This document shows, piece by piece, positions 63,790-64,000 of a stretch of DNA of 64,000 nucleotides. Below the pieces are notes generated by a model. It worked only from the letters and a program-made list of their open reading frames with translations, was not told the DNA's origin and made no database searches. This stretch comes from Agapetus fuscipes (lineage: Eukaryota > Arthropoda > Insecta > Trichoptera > Glossosomatidae), in assembly GCA_951799405.1 (NCBI GenBank), contig OX637362.1, positions 11,518,493 to 11,582,492 on the forward strand, in the 5' to 3' direction. Position numbers and translations under genes: made by a program. How positions within the stretch are numbered: position 1 is the stretch's first letter; each line of letters begins with the position of its first letter.

Positions 63790-64000
63790 TGCATAAAATG
63801 TCAGAAATGACTTCTCGTTCCGGTGTTTATTTCAAAACCCAAAATAAAATACCGGCAAGGTTTACTCAACCTTCAGAAAAAATGAGTACCGGCCCCCTCA
63901 TGAGCTGGGAAACCCCCACTTTAACTGAAGTGGTTGGCGTAAGGCCGGCCCCCTTTACCTGTAAAAATAAACAGGTTCCACTTGCCACATGCGAAACCTT
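63790..64000 (+). mobile_element. SINE B, cut by window edge
   Basis: Headless forward copy (TCGTTCCGGTGTTTATTTCA; TAACTGAAGTGGTTGGCGTA) that runs off the right end. Confidence 0.7.

Overview
The window is nuclear DNA from an arthropod, most likely an insect. Protein genes are split by GT-AG introns, one gene is a divergent chemosensory-type ionotropic receptor, and the DNA is AT-rich and packed with RTE-type LINE fragments, tRNA-derived SINEs, hAT, Harbinger-like and piggyBac-like elements and other inverted-repeat elements. The order (perhaps Hemiptera) is a guess. Splice sites were placed by eye; in each spliced gene all exon phases agree and the total coding length is a multiple of three.

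Layout. 1-7.1 kb: only repeats. 7.1-9.2 kb (+): a single-exon ionotropic receptor. 12.6-18.4 kb (-): cytosolic phenylalanyl-tRNA synthetase alpha subunit, six exons. 19.7-23.4 kb (-): iodotyrosine deiodinase, four exons. 24.2-25.2 kb: a hAT element with intact ends, nested in an RTE tail. 26.0-27.6 kb (+): YIPF5-type Golgi membrane protein, two exons. 30.9-32.2 kb (-) and 32.6-34.2 kb (+): a p24-gamma/TMED cargo receptor and glucosidase II beta, head to head across a 389-bp gap. 37.2 kb (+): a possible orphan first exon of a clip-domain secreted protein. 38.1-41.8 kb (+): a nearly full-length RTE-like LINE with an intact 1001-codon ORF. 42-48 kb: repeats, including a 5S rRNA-like sequence and a large foldback element. 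48.3 kb to beyond the right edge (-): nine exons of a large gene whose product carries at least 24 YxxI/V/L/M tyrosine motifs; its 5' end lies outside the window.

The secretory-pathway genes (YIPF5, p24-gamma, glucosidase II beta) lie within 8 kb and could share regulation, though only the p24/glucosidase pair shares a promoter region. The tyrosine-motif gene looks like a signalling scaffold and is the least explained gene. The repeats are layered, and several nested insertions give a relative order: RTE 3' copies sit inside an older LINE, a hAT element sits inside an RTE tail, and a SINE fragment sits inside a piggyBac-like MITE.
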